Below are positions 51,928 to 60,859 of a stretch of 64,000 bases of DNA, piece after piece. Below the pieces are notes generated by a model, which was not told the DNA's origin, did not search any database, and saw only the letters and a list, made by a program, of their open reading frames with translations. The DNA comes from Azorhizobium sp965227945 (GTDB lineage: Bacteria; Pseudomonadota; Alphaproteobacteria; Rhizobiales; Xanthobacteraceae): NCBI GenBank assembly GCA_965227945.1, contig CBDDGQ010000006.1, forward strand, positions 1,922,001 through 1,986,000, given 5' to 3'. Each line of letters begins with the position of its first letter. Positions within the stretch are counted from its first letter, which is position 1. A program made the position numbers and the translations under genes.

Positions 51928-52541
51928 GCGTTGCGCTCCAGGGTGGCGATATGGCGGTCGACCGCGCCGATGAGGGCGGCGCCGTCGGTTCCGTCCGGGA
52001 GCCGGGTGAGAGCGATGAAGTCGGCGCCCGCTGCGGCGAGGGCTTCGGCATCCTCCAAGGTGGTGGCCACGCCGACGCAGGGCACCTCGAACACCTCGGC
52101 CCACCAGTGCACCAGATCCAGCACCGGCGCCATGTCATCGGCGCCGTCGGTGCGGCCGAACAGGACATAGTCCGCGCCGGCCTCGCCCGCTTCCATCGCA
52201 TCGTGGCGGGCGGCGGCGGCGACCCCGGCGATGCCGTTGGGCTTCATGGCGGCCAGCGCCCGGCCCAGAGCCTCGCTGCTGCCCACATGGACCCCGTCCG
52301 CTTGCACCGCGCGCGCCACATCGATGCGGTCTTCCACCAGGAAGGCGACGCCCGCATCCTGCACCAGCTCCGCCAGCGCCTTCAGCTCGGCGATGGCCGG
52401 GGCTTCGGGACCGGCGGCGAGGGACACGATCACCGCCGCCACGTCTCCGGCCTTCAGCCAGGCGGCGACATCTCCAGGCGCCGTGGCCGGCGGCAGGACG
52501 AGCATCAGGCGGCAGCGCGGAAGCACCGGGGGCGTGGGCAT
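51924..52541 (-). CDS. Thiamine-phosphate synthase-like (ThiE/TenI) protein
   Basis: The 205-residue TIM-barrel protein resembles ThiE/TenI: AVQADGVHVGSSEALGRA and AGADYVLFGRTDGADD correspond to the phosphate- and pyrimidine-binding loops. Key ThiE residues are only partly conserved, and it is not near other thiamine genes. It may therefore be a TenI-like paralogue rather than the main enzyme. I chose the ATG at 52541; a GTG at 52595 would add 18 residues. Confidence 0.72.
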   Translation of the reverse strand: MPTPPVLPRCRLMLVLPPATAPGDVAAWLKAGDVAAVIVSLAAGPEAPAIAELKALAELVQDAGVAFLVEDRIDVARAVQADGVHVGSSEALGRALAAMKPNGIAGVAAAARHDAMEAGEAGADYVLFGRTDGADDMAPVLDLVHWWAEVFEVPCVGVATTLEDAEALAAAGADFIALTRLPDGTDGAALIGAVDRHIATLERNA

Positions 52542-52733
52542 GGGCGATCGGTCAACCAGAAAATGGGCAAAAGCGGGGCTGACGGATCCCTTCACGGAGC
52601 CGAAGGCCCATCGGATCGAATGCGCCGACGGGCGCTTGGGCCCCGATGCGGACCGGGCAACGAACCGTTGCGCCAGTGTACGCCGCGAGGGAACCGGCTC
52701 GTGCTCTAAGCCATCGGCAGGCCTGAATGCAAG

Positions 52734-52764
52734 AGCCCGTCGTCCCTCAAGGGAACGACGGGCT
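52734..52764 (-). terminator. Terminator after fba
   Basis: AGCCCGTCGT (52734-52743) pairs perfectly with ACGACGGGCT (52755-52764), and an inner CCC/GGG adds to the stem with one bulged A. It lies about 60 bases beyond the fba stop and is the likely end of the minus-strand tkt-gap-pgk-fba cluster. Confidence 0.7.
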
Positions 52765-52822
52765 CACGTTCGACGGGACGCGGGCGCGCCAGCCCCAAGG
52801 CCGGCGCGTCGGGCGCTCCGGC

Positions 52823-53848
52823 TCAAGCGGCCTTCTTGGCTTCCTGCTCGGCGCTCCACTGACCCAGCGCGGCCAGCGAGTTCATGCGCGCGCGGTGAGT
52901 GAAGGCGGCCTGGGCGGCGGCGACATTCTCGGCCTTGCCGGCCCATGCCTTCTGCGGCGCGGCCTGGAGGGCGCGGCCGTAGGAATAGGTGAGCTTCCAG
53001 GGCAGATTGCCGAGCTTGACCATGGCGTCCAGATGGACCGTGGCGTCCTCGTCCGACTGGCCGCCGGACAGGAAGGCGATGCCCGGAACGGCGGCCGACA
53101 CGCGCGACTTCAGCACCCGCACGGTCTTCTCGGCCACTTCCTCGACCGAGGCCTGGGTGCGGGCCTTCTTGCCCGGCACGATCATGTTGGGCTTCAAGAC
53201 GATGCCTTCGAGACGCACGCGCTGCGCGTAAAGTTCATCGAAGACCACCTTGAGCACGTAGTCGGTGACTTCGTAGCAGCGGTCGATGCCATGGTCGCCG
53301 TCCATAAGCACTTCCGGCTCGACGATGGGGACGATGTTGGCTTCCTGGCACAAAGCCGCATAGCGGGCGAGGGCATGGGCATTGGCGGCCACCGCGCCCG
53401 GGGTCGGGATGCCGGCGCCGATGTCGATCACGCCGCGCCACTTCGCGAAGCGCGCGCCCAGGTCGTAATATTCTTTCAGCCGGCCGGCGAGGCCGTCGAG
53501 GCCTTCGGTGATGGTCTCGCCGGGAAAGCCGGCCATGGGCTTGGCGCCCGTATCCACCTTGATGCCGGGGATGGACCCGGCGTTCTGGATCAGCTGCACC
53601 AGCGAGGTGCCGTCCTTGGCCTTCTGGCGGATGGTCTCGTCGTAAAGGATGACGCCGGAGATATAGTTCCGCATAGCGTCATCGGACCGGAACATCATCT
53701 CGCGATAGTCGCGGCGATTGTCCTCGGTGGATTCGACCCCGATCGCGTCGAACCGCTTCTTGATGGTGCTGTTGCTTTCGTCGGCGGCCAGGATGCCCTT
53801 GCCGTCGGCTACCATTTTCTGCGCGATCGCGTCGAGCTCAGCGTTCAT
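52823..53848 (-). CDS. Class I fructose-bisphosphate aldolase
   Basis: The 341-residue aldolase is class I: it uses a Schiff-base Lys, here Lys219 in GIVLKPNM, and needs no metal. GILAADESNSTIKKRF near the N terminus, KVDTGAKP and AFLSGGQSDEDATVHL are all characteristic. It cleaves fructose 1,6-bisphosphate or condenses the trioses, and may serve glycolysis, gluconeogenesis or the Calvin cycle. It lies 71 bases after pgk in a tkt-gap-pgk-fba order. The spacer holds its own candidate promoter. Confidence 0.95.
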   Translation of the reverse strand: MNAELDAIAQKMVADGKGILAADESNSTIKKRFDAIGVESTEDNRRDYREMMFRSDDAMRNYISGVILYDETIRQKAKDGTSLVQLIQNAGSIPGIKVDTGAKPMAGFPGETITEGLDGLAGRLKEYYDLGARFAKWRGVIDIGAGIPTPGAVAANAHALARYAALCQEANIVPIVEPEVLMDGDHGIDRCYEVTDYVLKVVFDELYAQRVRLEGIVLKPNMIVPGKKARTQASVEEVAEKTVRVLKSRVSAAVPGIAFLSGGQSDEDATVHLDAMVKLGNLPWKLTYSYGRALQAAPQKAWAGKAENVAAAQAAFTHRARMNSLAALGQWSAEQEAKKAA

Positions 53849-53891
53849 GTTCCCTGCCTGTCTTTGAGCCGCCAGAGCGGCGCGGGCCTAG

Positions 53892-53909
53892 ATTATAGCG
53901 ATCTTATAA
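53892..53909 (-). promoter_or_regulatory. Candidate fba promoter -10 box and overlapping inverted repeat
   Basis: On the minus strand a perfect TATAAT lies at 53897-53892, 44 bases before the fba start. It overlaps the inverted repeat TTATA-N7-TATAA (53893-53909). It is the most AT-rich spot in the cluster. It suggests that fba can be expressed separately from pgk, possibly under control of a factor binding the repeat. No good -35 box was seen at the standard spacing. Confidence 0.4.
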
Positions 53910-53919
53910 CACCAAGGTC

Positions 53920-55110
53920 TCAGCGCCGCAGCGCCTCGACTCCCGGCAAAGCCTTGCCTTCCAGCCATTCCAGGAAGGCGCCGCCGGCGGTGGAGACGTA
54001 GGAGAAATCCTCCGCCGCCCCGGCATGATTGAGCGCCGCCACCGTATCGCCGCCACCGGCCACCGAGAGCAGATTCCCGGCGGCCGTGCGCGCGGCCACG
54101 GCACGGGCAATCGCCACGGTCGCCGCATCGAAGGGGACCAGCTCGAACGCGCCGAACGGTCCGTTCCACACCACCGTCTTCACGGTGTCGAGCTTGGCGG
54201 TCACAAGATCGATGGTCTTCGGGCCGGCGTCGAGAATCATCTCGTCGTCCGCCACCTGATCCACCGGCACCACCCGGTGCGGCGCATGGGCGGCGAAGGC
54301 CTTGGCCACCACCACGTCCACGGGCAGCACGATCTCGCAGCCCTTGGCCGCTGCCTCGTCCATGATCTGCCGTGCGGTGGGGGCCAAATCGTGCTCGCAC
54401 AGGGACTTGCCCACCGCGAAGCCCTGGGCGGCCAGGAAGGTGTTGGCCATGCCGCCGCCGATCACCAGCACGTCCACCTTGGCGGTGAGATTGCCCAGCA
54501 GTTCCAGCTTGCTCGACACCTTGGCGCCGCCCACCACCGCCAGCACCGGCCGCTCTGGGGCTTCCAGGGCCTTGGTGAGGGCCTCCAGCTCGCTCTGCAT
54601 GCTGCGGCCGGCAAAGGCCGGCAGCTTGTGCGCCAGACCCTCGGTGGAGGCATGGGCGCGATGGGCGGTGGAGAAGGCGTCGTTCACATAGATGTCGCCC
54701 AGCACGGCCAGTTGCTGCACGAAGTCGGCAGCGTTCTTTTCCTCGCCCGCGTGAAAGCGGGTGTTCTCCAGCAGCAGCACGCCGCCCGGCGCCAGGTCGG
54801 CGATCGCCTTGGCCGGGTGGTCGCCGACGCAGTCGTCGGAGAAGGCCACGCTCTGGCCGAGGCTGTGGGCGAGCGCCGGCACCACTTGCGCCAGCGACTG
54901 GCTGGCGTCGGGGCCCTTGGGACGGCCGAAATGCGCCAGCAGGATCGCCTTGCCGCCCGCGCCGGTGATGGCGTGGATGGTGGGCAGGATGGCCTGGATG
55001 CGGGTGTCGTCGGTGACGCGCCCGCCGTCCATGGGGACATTCAGATCGACACGGACCAGCACCCGCTTGCCGGCGAGGTCCGCGTCATCGAGGGTCCGGA
55101 ACGTCGGCAT
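53920..55110 (-). CDS. pgk: Phosphoglycerate kinase
   Basis: PGK interconverts 1,3-bisphosphoglycerate and 3-phosphoglycerate with ADP/ATP. The 396-residue length is standard. Substrate-binding RVDLNVP and HFGRPKG lie in the N domain, and VVGGAKVSSKLELL, VWNGPFGAFE and the Gly-rich SVAGGGDTVAAL lie in the C domain. The start at 55110 was chosen over an upstream frame because it gives the typical FRTLDDADLAGKRVLVRVDL N terminus. It follows gap by 26 bases. Confidence 0.96.
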   Translation of the reverse strand: MPTFRTLDDADLAGKRVLVRVDLNVPMDGGRVTDDTRIQAILPTIHAITGAGGKAILLAHFGRPKGPDASQSLAQVVPALAHSLGQSVAFSDDCVGDHPAKAIADLAPGGVLLLENTRFHAGEEKNAADFVQQLAVLGDIYVNDAFSTAHRAHASTEGLAHKLPAFAGRSMQSELEALTKALEAPERPVLAVVGGAKVSSKLELLGNLTAKVDVLVIGGGMANTFLAAQGFAVGKSLCEHDLAPTARQIMDEAAAKGCEIVLPVDVVVAKAFAAHAPHRVVPVDQVADDEMILDAGPKTIDLVTAKLDTVKTVVWNGPFGAFELVPFDAATVAIARAVAARTAAGNLLSVAGGGDTVAALNHAGAAEDFSYVSTAGGAFLEWLEGKALPGVEALRR

Positions 55111-55136
55111 GATGCAGCTCTCCTGCCCGAGGCCGC

Positions 55137-56144
55137 TCAGCCCAGCTTTCCGAGCGCGACCGCGGTGTCCGCCATGCGATTGGAGAAGCCCCACTCATTG
55201 TCATACCAGGACATCACCCGCACCAGCGTGCCGTCCATGACCTTGGTCTGGTCCATGTGGAAGGTGGAGGAGTGGGGGTCGTGGTTGAAGTCGATGGAGA
55301 CATTGGGCTCCAGCGTATAGCCCAGCACACCCTTCAGCGGCCCATCGGCGGCCTGCTTGATGGCGGCGTTCACCTCTTCGATGGTGGTTTCGCGCTTGGC
55401 CACGAACTTCAGGTCGATCACCGAGACATTGGGGGTCGGCACGCGGATGGAGACGCCGTCCAGCTTGCCTTTCAGCTCGGGCAGCACCAGGCCCACCGCC
55501 TTGGCGGCGCCGGTGGAGGTGGGGATCATGGACAGGGCCGCAGCGCGGGCGCGGTAGAGATCCTTGTGCACCTGGTCCAGCGAGGGCTGGTCGTTGGTGT
55601 AGGAATGCACCGTGGTCATGAAGCCGTGGACGATGCCGATGGCATCGTTCAGCACCTTGGCCACGGGGGCCAGGCAATTGGTGGTGCAGGAGGCGTTGGA
55701 GACCACCAGGTGCTCGGCGGTGAGCAGGTGATGGTTCACCCCATACACCACGGTGAGATCGGCGCCGTCGGCGGGGGCGGAGACCAGCACGCGCTTGGCG
55801 CCGGCGGTCAGATGGGCGGCGGCCTTATCGCGGGTGGCGAAGATGCCGGTGCATTCGAGCGCGATGTCGACGCCCAGTTCCTTGTGCGGCAGCTGGGCCG
55901 GATCGCGCAGCGCGGTCACCTTGATCTTGCCCTGGCCCACGTCGATGGTGTCACCATCCACCACCACCTTGGCCGGGAAGCGGCCGTGCACGCTGTCGTA
56001 GCGCAGCAGATGGGCATTGGTCTCGACGGGGGCGAGGTCGTTGATGGCCACCACCTGGATGTCGGTGCGGCCGGATTCGATGATGGCGCGCAGCACGTTG
56101 CGCCCGATACGACCGAATCCGTTGATGGCCACCTTCACCGTCAT
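55137..56144 (-). CDS. gap: Glyceraldehyde-3-phosphate dehydrogenase, type I
   Basis: The 335-residue enzyme has the NAD(P)-binding VAINGFGRIGRN at its N terminus and the catalytic Cys153 in SNASCTTNCLAPV. WYDNEWGFSNRM lies near the C terminus. The ATG at 56144 has GGAGG 7 bases upstream; the longer frame adds five residues. It is the second gene of the tkt-gap-pgk-fba cluster. Confidence 0.96.
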   Translation of the reverse strand: MTVKVAINGFGRIGRNVLRAIIESGRTDIQVVAINDLAPVETNAHLLRYDSVHGRFPAKVVVDGDTIDVGQGKIKVTALRDPAQLPHKELGVDIALECTGIFATRDKAAAHLTAGAKRVLVSAPADGADLTVVYGVNHHLLTAEHLVVSNASCTTNCLAPVAKVLNDAIGIVHGFMTTVHSYTNDQPSLDQVHKDLYRARAAALSMIPTSTGAAKAVGLVLPELKGKLDGVSIRVPTPNVSVIDLKFVAKRETTIEEVNAAIKQAADGPLKGVLGYTLEPNVSIDFNHDPHSSTFHMDQTKVMDGTLVRVMSWYDNEWGFSNRMADTAVALGKLG

Positions 56145-56316
56145 TTTTCCGTCCTCCATGCGCCGACCGCTGAGGGCCGGCCTGATTTCTGTCGCCGCCC
56201 GGACGCGGCGCGTCGGTGGCGGGGCGCGGGCGCCGCATCCGCAGACCTTGCGCGATGCGCCGACCGGGCCGATTGCTGCTGAAGACGCGGCGACCTGGGT
56301 GCCACGCCCCGGGCGC

Positions 56317-58320
56317 TCACGCCTGTCGCAACTGCTCCAGCGCGGCAGCGGCCACCGCCTGAGGCGTAATGCCGAAATGCCGGTAAAGTTCCTTGGCCGG
56401 CGCGCTGGCGCCGAACGAGGTCATGCCGATGAAGGCCGCGTCCGAGCCGATGATGGCGTCCCAGCCCATGCGAATGGCAGCTTCGATGCCGACCCGCGCC
56501 GGGGCCTTGCCGATCACCGCGCGGCGCTCGGCCAGCGGGCGGGCGAGGAACAGCTCGAACGAGGGCACCGAAACCACGCGGGTGGCGATGCCGTCGGCTT
56601 CCAGCAGCAGCCGAGCCTCCATGGCCAGCGAGACTTCCGAGCCGGTGGCGAACAGCGACACTTGCGCCTCGCTGCTGGCCGCGGCGACCTCGTAAGCGCC
56701 GCCGGCGGCGCGATTCTCGTCCGAAGGTTCGGTGCGCAGCAGCGGCAGGTTCTGGCGCGACAGGATCAGCGCGCTGGGCCGATCCTTGGCTTCCAAAGCG
56801 ATCTGCCAGCATTCGGCGGTTTCCACCGTGTCGGCGGGACGCAGCACCAACAGGTTCGGGATCGCCCGCAGCGCCGCCAGATGCTCCACCGGCTGGTGGG
56901 TCGGGCCGTCCTCGCCGAGGCCGATGGAATCATGGGTCAGCACATGGATCACCCGCTCGCCCATCAGCGCCGCAAGGCGGATGGCGGGGCGCGAGTAATC
57001 GGAGAACACCAGGAAGGTGCCGCTATAGGGAATGAAGCCGCCATGCAGCGCCAGCCCGTTCATGGCCGCGGCCATGCCGTGCTCGCGCACGCCCCAATGC
57101 ATGAAGCTGCCGGAGAAATCGTCCGGCGTGACCGCCTTCTGGCCCTTGGCGCGGGTGTTGTTGGAGCCGGTGAGGTCGGCCGAGCCGCCCAGCATCTCCG
57201 GCACCGCCTTGGTGATGGCGTCGAGCACGATTTCCGACGACTTGCGGGTGGCGACCGCGCCGCCATCGGCAATGGCCTTGGCCTTCACGGCCGCGATGGC
57301 CTCCGCCAGGGCGGCGGCGGGCAGGTCGCCGCGCAGGCGGCGGGCAAATTCGTCGCGCTCGGTCTGGGGCAAAGCGGCCAGCCGCGCGTCCCATGCGGCA
57401 CGGGCACTGGCGCCACGGGCACCGGCGGTGCGCCAGGCGTCCAGGACGTCGGCCGGGATCTCGAACGGGCCAGCTTCCCAGCCGAGCGCCTTGCGGGTCG
57501 CTTCGATTTCCGCGGCGCCCAGGGGCGAGCCGTGCGCCTTCTCCGAGCCGGCCTTGCCGGGGGAGCCGAAGCCGATGGTGGTGCGGCAGGCGATCAGGGT
57601 GGGGCGATCGGAGGCCTTGGCCTCTTCCACCGCGGCGAGGATGGCCAACGGGTCATGCCCGTCCACGCGGAGCGTGTGCCAGCCGGAGGCGGCGAATCGG
57701 GCGCACTGGTCGGTGGAGCCGGACAAAGAGGTGGGGCCATCGATGGAGATGCGGTTGTCGTCCCACAGCACGGTGAGCTTCGACAGGCGCAGGTGGCCGG
57801 CGATGTCGATGGCTTCCTGGCTGATGCCCTCCATGAGGTCGCCGTCGGAGGCCAGCACCACGGTGCGATGATCGACGATGGCGTCGCCGAAGCGCGCCGC
57901 CAGCAGCCGCTCGCCCAGCGCAAAGCCCACCGCCGTGGAGATGCCCTGGCCCAGCGGGCCGGTGGTGGTCTCGATGCCGGTGGTGACGAAATTCTCCGGA
58001 TGACCGGGGGTCAGCGAGCCCAACTGCCGGAAGCGCTTGATCTCGTCCATGGGGACGGAGGCGTAGCCCAGCAGATGCAGCAGGCCGTAGAGCAGCATGG
58101 AGCCGTGGCCGGCGGAGAGGATGAAGCGGTCGCGATCCGGCCAATGGGGATCGGCGGCGTCGAACTTCAGCGTCTGGCCGAACAGAACCGTCGCGATGTC
58201 CGCCGTGCCCATGGGCAGGCCGGGATGGCCGGAATTGGCGGTCTCCACGGCATCGATGGCGAGGAACCGGATGGCATGGGCCATGCGGTCGTGGAGGTCG
58301 CGGCTCGACATGAAGGGCAT
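56317..58320 (-). CDS. tkt: Transketolase
   Basis: The 667-residue ThDP enzyme moves two-carbon units between sugar phosphates in the pentose phosphate pathway and Calvin cycle. The ThDP/Mg motif is GDGDLMEG...WDDNRISIDG-like (seen as SDGDLMEGISQEA and VLWDDNRISI). The N-terminal NSGHPGLPMG and the central HDSIGLGEDGPTHQPVEHL are diagnostic. It heads the minus-strand cluster with gap, pgk and fba. An ATG three codons downstream is an alternative start. Confidence 0.95.
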   Translation of the reverse strand: MPFMSSRDLHDRMAHAIRFLAIDAVETANSGHPGLPMGTADIATVLFGQTLKFDAADPHWPDRDRFILSAGHGSMLLYGLLHLLGYASVPMDEIKRFRQLGSLTPGHPENFVTTGIETTTGPLGQGISTAVGFALGERLLAARFGDAIVDHRTVVLASDGDLMEGISQEAIDIAGHLRLSKLTVLWDDNRISIDGPTSLSGSTDQCARFAASGWHTLRVDGHDPLAILAAVEEAKASDRPTLIACRTTIGFGSPGKAGSEKAHGSPLGAAEIEATRKALGWEAGPFEIPADVLDAWRTAGARGASARAAWDARLAALPQTERDEFARRLRGDLPAAALAEAIAAVKAKAIADGGAVATRKSSEIVLDAITKAVPEMLGGSADLTGSNNTRAKGQKAVTPDDFSGSFMHWGVREHGMAAAMNGLALHGGFIPYSGTFLVFSDYSRPAIRLAALMGERVIHVLTHDSIGLGEDGPTHQPVEHLAALRAIPNLLVLRPADTVETAECWQIALEAKDRPSALILSRQNLPLLRTEPSDENRAAGGAYEVAAASSEAQVSLFATGSEVSLAMEARLLLEADGIATRVVSVPSFELFLARPLAERRAVIGKAPARVGIEAAIRMGWDAIIGSDAAFIGMTSFGASAPAKELYRHFGITPQAVAAAALEQLRQA

Positions 58321-58553
58321 TTCTCCGGCGCGTGCGCGCCTTTAGGAAGTGCGTCAGACAGCGTGAGGCGAAGCCTCGCGGCGGCACTGATACCAGTGCA
58401 GTGCCTGCTGTCAAACGCAGCGGCAAGGCAAGGTCAAGGCGCGGATGCCATCACGGCCCGCGCCGCATCGTCGCGCCAAGGGGTTGGAAGCCGGTTGCTG
58501 TCGTTCTAACCGGCGCTCAAATAGTGGGCAGGAACATCGCCCGCGGGCCTGAG

Positions 58554-59090
58554 TCAGCGCGCGGGTTTGGTCAGCAAAGCCCGGAGCGACTGGGGATTGC
58601 GATCCCAGGTCACGTCCGCAATCCGCCAGCCCGCCGTGATGCGCACCATCTTGAAGGAGACGACTTTCTTCTCGTCGAAATTGTCGAACTGGCAGACCAC
58701 CTGCGCATCCTTCTTGGTGACGGCCTTGGTCTGGCAGGCGACCGCCTTGATCTCGAAATCCTGGCCCTCGATAAAGGGATCGAAATTGAGCCGTGGGTCG
58801 CCGGATTTGGCGTCCGCCACCAGCAGTTTCGTCAGTTGGGGATCGAAATAGGCGGCGGCGACGGTCGGGTCGGTGAAATCGAAGCCGACCACCGTATCGG
58901 GCGCTGTCTCGAGATACAGTTGGTAGACGGCGCGGAGCACCGCGTCGGGCGGTTCCACCGCCACCGCCTGCGCAGACAGGGCCGCGGCCCCCAGCACCAA
59001 CAGGACCCCCGCCACGCTGATCCGCGCCACGCCCCGCATCACACCCGCCGCTGCGTGATGCAGCGCCGCCCGACCCATCCCCGCCCGCAT
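58554..59090 (-). CDS. Secreted hypothetical protein, possibly DUF3828-like
   Basis: The 178-residue protein has a hydrophobic export segment (VARISVAGVLLVLGAAALSA, then Ala-Gln-Ala) and a mature domain of about 140 residues. Its NTF2-like/DUF3828-type features are VYQLYLETAPDTVVGFDFTD, a single Cys pair (ACQTKA and VVCQFDNF) and a final GWRIADVTWDR. The start is uncertain: 59090, 59078 and 59039 are all possible, and the frame is open to 59225. The function is unknown. It is divergent from the DUF4164-zapA genes. Confidence 0.65.
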   Translation of the reverse strand: MRAGMGRAALHHAAAGVMRGVARISVAGVLLVLGAAALSAQAVAVEPPDAVLRAVYQLYLETAPDTVVGFDFTDPTVAAAYFDPQLTKLLVADAKSGDPRLNFDPFIEGQDFEIKAVACQTKAVTKKDAQVVCQFDNFDEKKVVSFKMVRITAGWRIADVTWDRNPQSLRALLTKPAR

Positions 59091-59266
59091 GCCTGCCCCT
59101 GTGTTGCTCCGGACCGCCGGATTCTGAAGCTTTGCAATGATTACAGCCGTCGGCGCCTGCGGCAAGGACACACGCGTGGACGCCGCAAGGATGCCTTCAT
59201 CCTCTTTCTGGTTGACAACTGACAAGCGGTGGCTCTTTGCCCGCCGACTCGGCTACACTGGTTGGG

Positions 59267-59569
59267 ATGTATGCGCTGAAGCAACGACCGCCCGAGATCG
59301 GACCCATTGAGGCCGCCACCCAGCGCCTGAACGCGGCCCTCGACCGCTTGGCGGACGCGCTGGAGCGGCGTCGCGAGATGGACCGCCACCAGGAGGCGCT
59401 GCTGGCGCAACTCCACGCGCTGGGCAATGACCGGGCGCGCCTGGCCGCGGAACTGGATCAGGCCCGCGCCGATGCGGCCCAGGTGGCCGATGTCAGCCGC
59501 GAAGTGACCCGCCGTCTGGATGTGGCCATGACCACCATTCGCGACGTGCTCGCGACCCATGGGGGGTGA
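59267..59569 (+). CDS. DUF4164 coiled-coil protein upstream of zapA
   Basis: The 100-residue protein is almost wholly helical and coiled-coil-like (AATQRLNAALDRLADALERRR onward). It matches the DUF4164 proteins commonly encoded just before zapA in Hyphomicrobiales. It ends 6 bases before zapA, so the two are probably co-translated, and a role in cell division is inferred from this. The ATG at 59267 has no strong ribosome site. A GANTC site (GACTC, 59246-59250) lies 16 bases upstream of the start. Confidence 0.75.
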   Translation: MYALKQRPPEIGPIEAATQRLNAALDRLADALERRREMDRHQEALLAQLHALGNDRARLAAELDQARADAAQVADVSREVTRRLDVAMTTIRDVLATHGG

Positions 59570-59575
59570 GCGCAC

Positions 59576-59959
59576 ATGGCCCATGTGAGTGTCACCATCG
59601 CCGGGCGCTACTATCGCATGGCCTGCGACGAAGGGCAGGAAGAGCATCTGATGCGCCTCGGCCGTGACATCGACGCCCGTATCAACCAGTTGCGCACCAC
59701 CTTTGGCGAGATCGGCGACCAGCGGCTGACGGTGATGGCAGCGATCACCATCTCCGACGAACTGGCGGAAGCGCGCAATCGCATCCGGGCGCTGGAAAGC
59801 GACCTGGAAGGGCAGCGGGATGCCCGCGCCTCGGCCCTGGCGCGCCTGGAGGCGGGGGAGGAGGCCGTGGCCCGTACCATCGACGAGGTGGCCGAGCGCC
59901 TGGAGCGGCTGGCCCGCGACATCGGCCCCGCGCCCATCACCACCATTGGCATGGGCTGA
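59576..59959 (+). CDS. zapA: Cell division protein ZapA
   Basis: ZapA binds and cross-links FtsZ filaments. The 127-residue protein has the N-terminal globular head (VSVTIAGRYYRMACDEGQEEHLMRLGRDIDARI) and a C-terminal coiled coil. It is followed by the 6S RNA region and fau, the arrangement known for zapA in many proteobacteria. Confidence 0.9.
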   Translation: MAHVSVTIAGRYYRMACDEGQEEHLMRLGRDIDARINQLRTTFGEIGDQRLTVMAAITISDELAEARNRIRALESDLEGQRDARASALARLEAGEEAVARTIDEVAERLERLARDIGPAPITTIGMG

Positions 59960-60062
59960 GGGCACTGGCCTCGGGTCCGGAGGGCGAACCTGAACGATCT
60001 GGGATCGCGCCCGATTGCCGGCAAGATACCCCTAGCGCACCGGCCCATCGCGCCCTACATTC

Positions 60063-60226
60063 GAGAGGCGGGGCTGTGGGGTTCGTTAGGAAACATTTCC
60101 CCGGGGCCTTATCGATCCTTAAGGGAGCTGTTCCTGCCCTCGTCCGTGGACTTGGGCACACGGCGCCCACCTACGCTGTAGGTTTCCCGGGATCGAGTTC
60201 CGACGGCTTTTGCGGCTCCGCACTCT
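60063..60226 (+). ncRNA. ssrS: 6S RNA
   Basis: The spacer between zapA and fau is the classic location of 6S RNA, which binds sigma-70 RNA polymerase by mimicking an open promoter. The ends pair: GAGGCGGGGCTGTG (from about 60066) is complementary, with G-U pairs, to TGCGGCTCCGCACTC (to 60226). The alphaproteobacterial core CCCCGGGGCCTTATCGATCC (60099-60118) is complementary in part to GGGATCGAG (about 60189-60197), leaving a central bubble. A possible -10 (CTACAT) lies at 60055-60060. The length of about 164 is typical. The exact ends are inferred from pairing. Confidence 0.82.
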
Positions 60227-60859
60227 ATGCTTTGTACGGCTGTTCCTTCCGGACCTTCTGATCGCGCCGAAAAGGCGCGGCTGCGCACCGAGGCCCTGGC
60301 CCGGCGGGCGGCCATGGGCGCCGAGGTGCGCGCCGAGGCCTCGCGCCGCGCGGCCGAACACGCGCTAGTGGCGTTGGGGCCGGTGACGGGCCGGACCGTC
60401 GCGGTGTTCGCCCCCTTTCGTGACGAGATCGATACCGCCCCGCTGGCGCAGGCGCTCTGGGACGCCGGCGCGCTGGTGGCCTTGCCTGTGATCGTCGGCC
60501 GCGATGTGCCGTTGCTGTTTCGGGCCTGGGCCCGGGGCGACGTGCTGGTCCCCGCTGGCGCCTATGCCATTCCGACCCCTGGCGATCAGGCGCCCGAACG
60601 GGTGCCGCAGGATCTGATGGTGCCGCTCGCGGCCTTTGACCGCGCCGGTTATCGCATCGGCTATGGCGCCGGCTTTTATGATCGCACCCTGGCGTGCCTG
60701 CGCGCCGCCGGGCCGGTGCGGGCCTTCGGGTTCGCCTTCGCCTGCCAGGAAACCGCCCGCGTGCCCGCCGAATCCCATGACGAACCCGTGGACGGAATGA
60801 TAACGGAGGAGGGGTTCTTCTCCTGCGGCGGGTCGCATGCGTATTCTTTTTCTCGGTGA
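60227..60859 (+). CDS. fau: 5-formyltetrahydrofolate cyclo-ligase
   Basis: The enzyme converts 5-formyl-THF to 5,10-methenyl-THF with ATP. The 210-residue protein carries KARLRTEALARRAAM near the N terminus and the signature DLMVPLAAFDRAGYRIGYGAGFYDRTL. Its ATG directly follows the 6S RNA 3' end, so the two may share a transcript processed between them, as in other bacteria. It overlaps the next gene by 23 bases. Confidence 0.92.
   Translation: MLCTAVPSGPSDRAEKARLRTEALARRAAMGAEVRAEASRRAAEHALVALGPVTGRTVAVFAPFRDEIDTAPLAQALWDAGALVALPVIVGRDVPLLFRAWARGDVLVPAGAYAIPTPGDQAPERVPQDLMVPLAAFDRAGYRIGYGAGFYDRTLACLRAAGPVRAFGFAFACQETARVPAESHDEPVDGMITEEGFFSCGGSHAYSFSR

Noticed and set aside
56017..58509. An 830-codon plus-strand frame antisense to tkt
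   Set aside because: The composition (Gly, Arg, His, Gln-rich) and the lack of motifs show a shadow of transketolase, which is well supported on the opposite strand.
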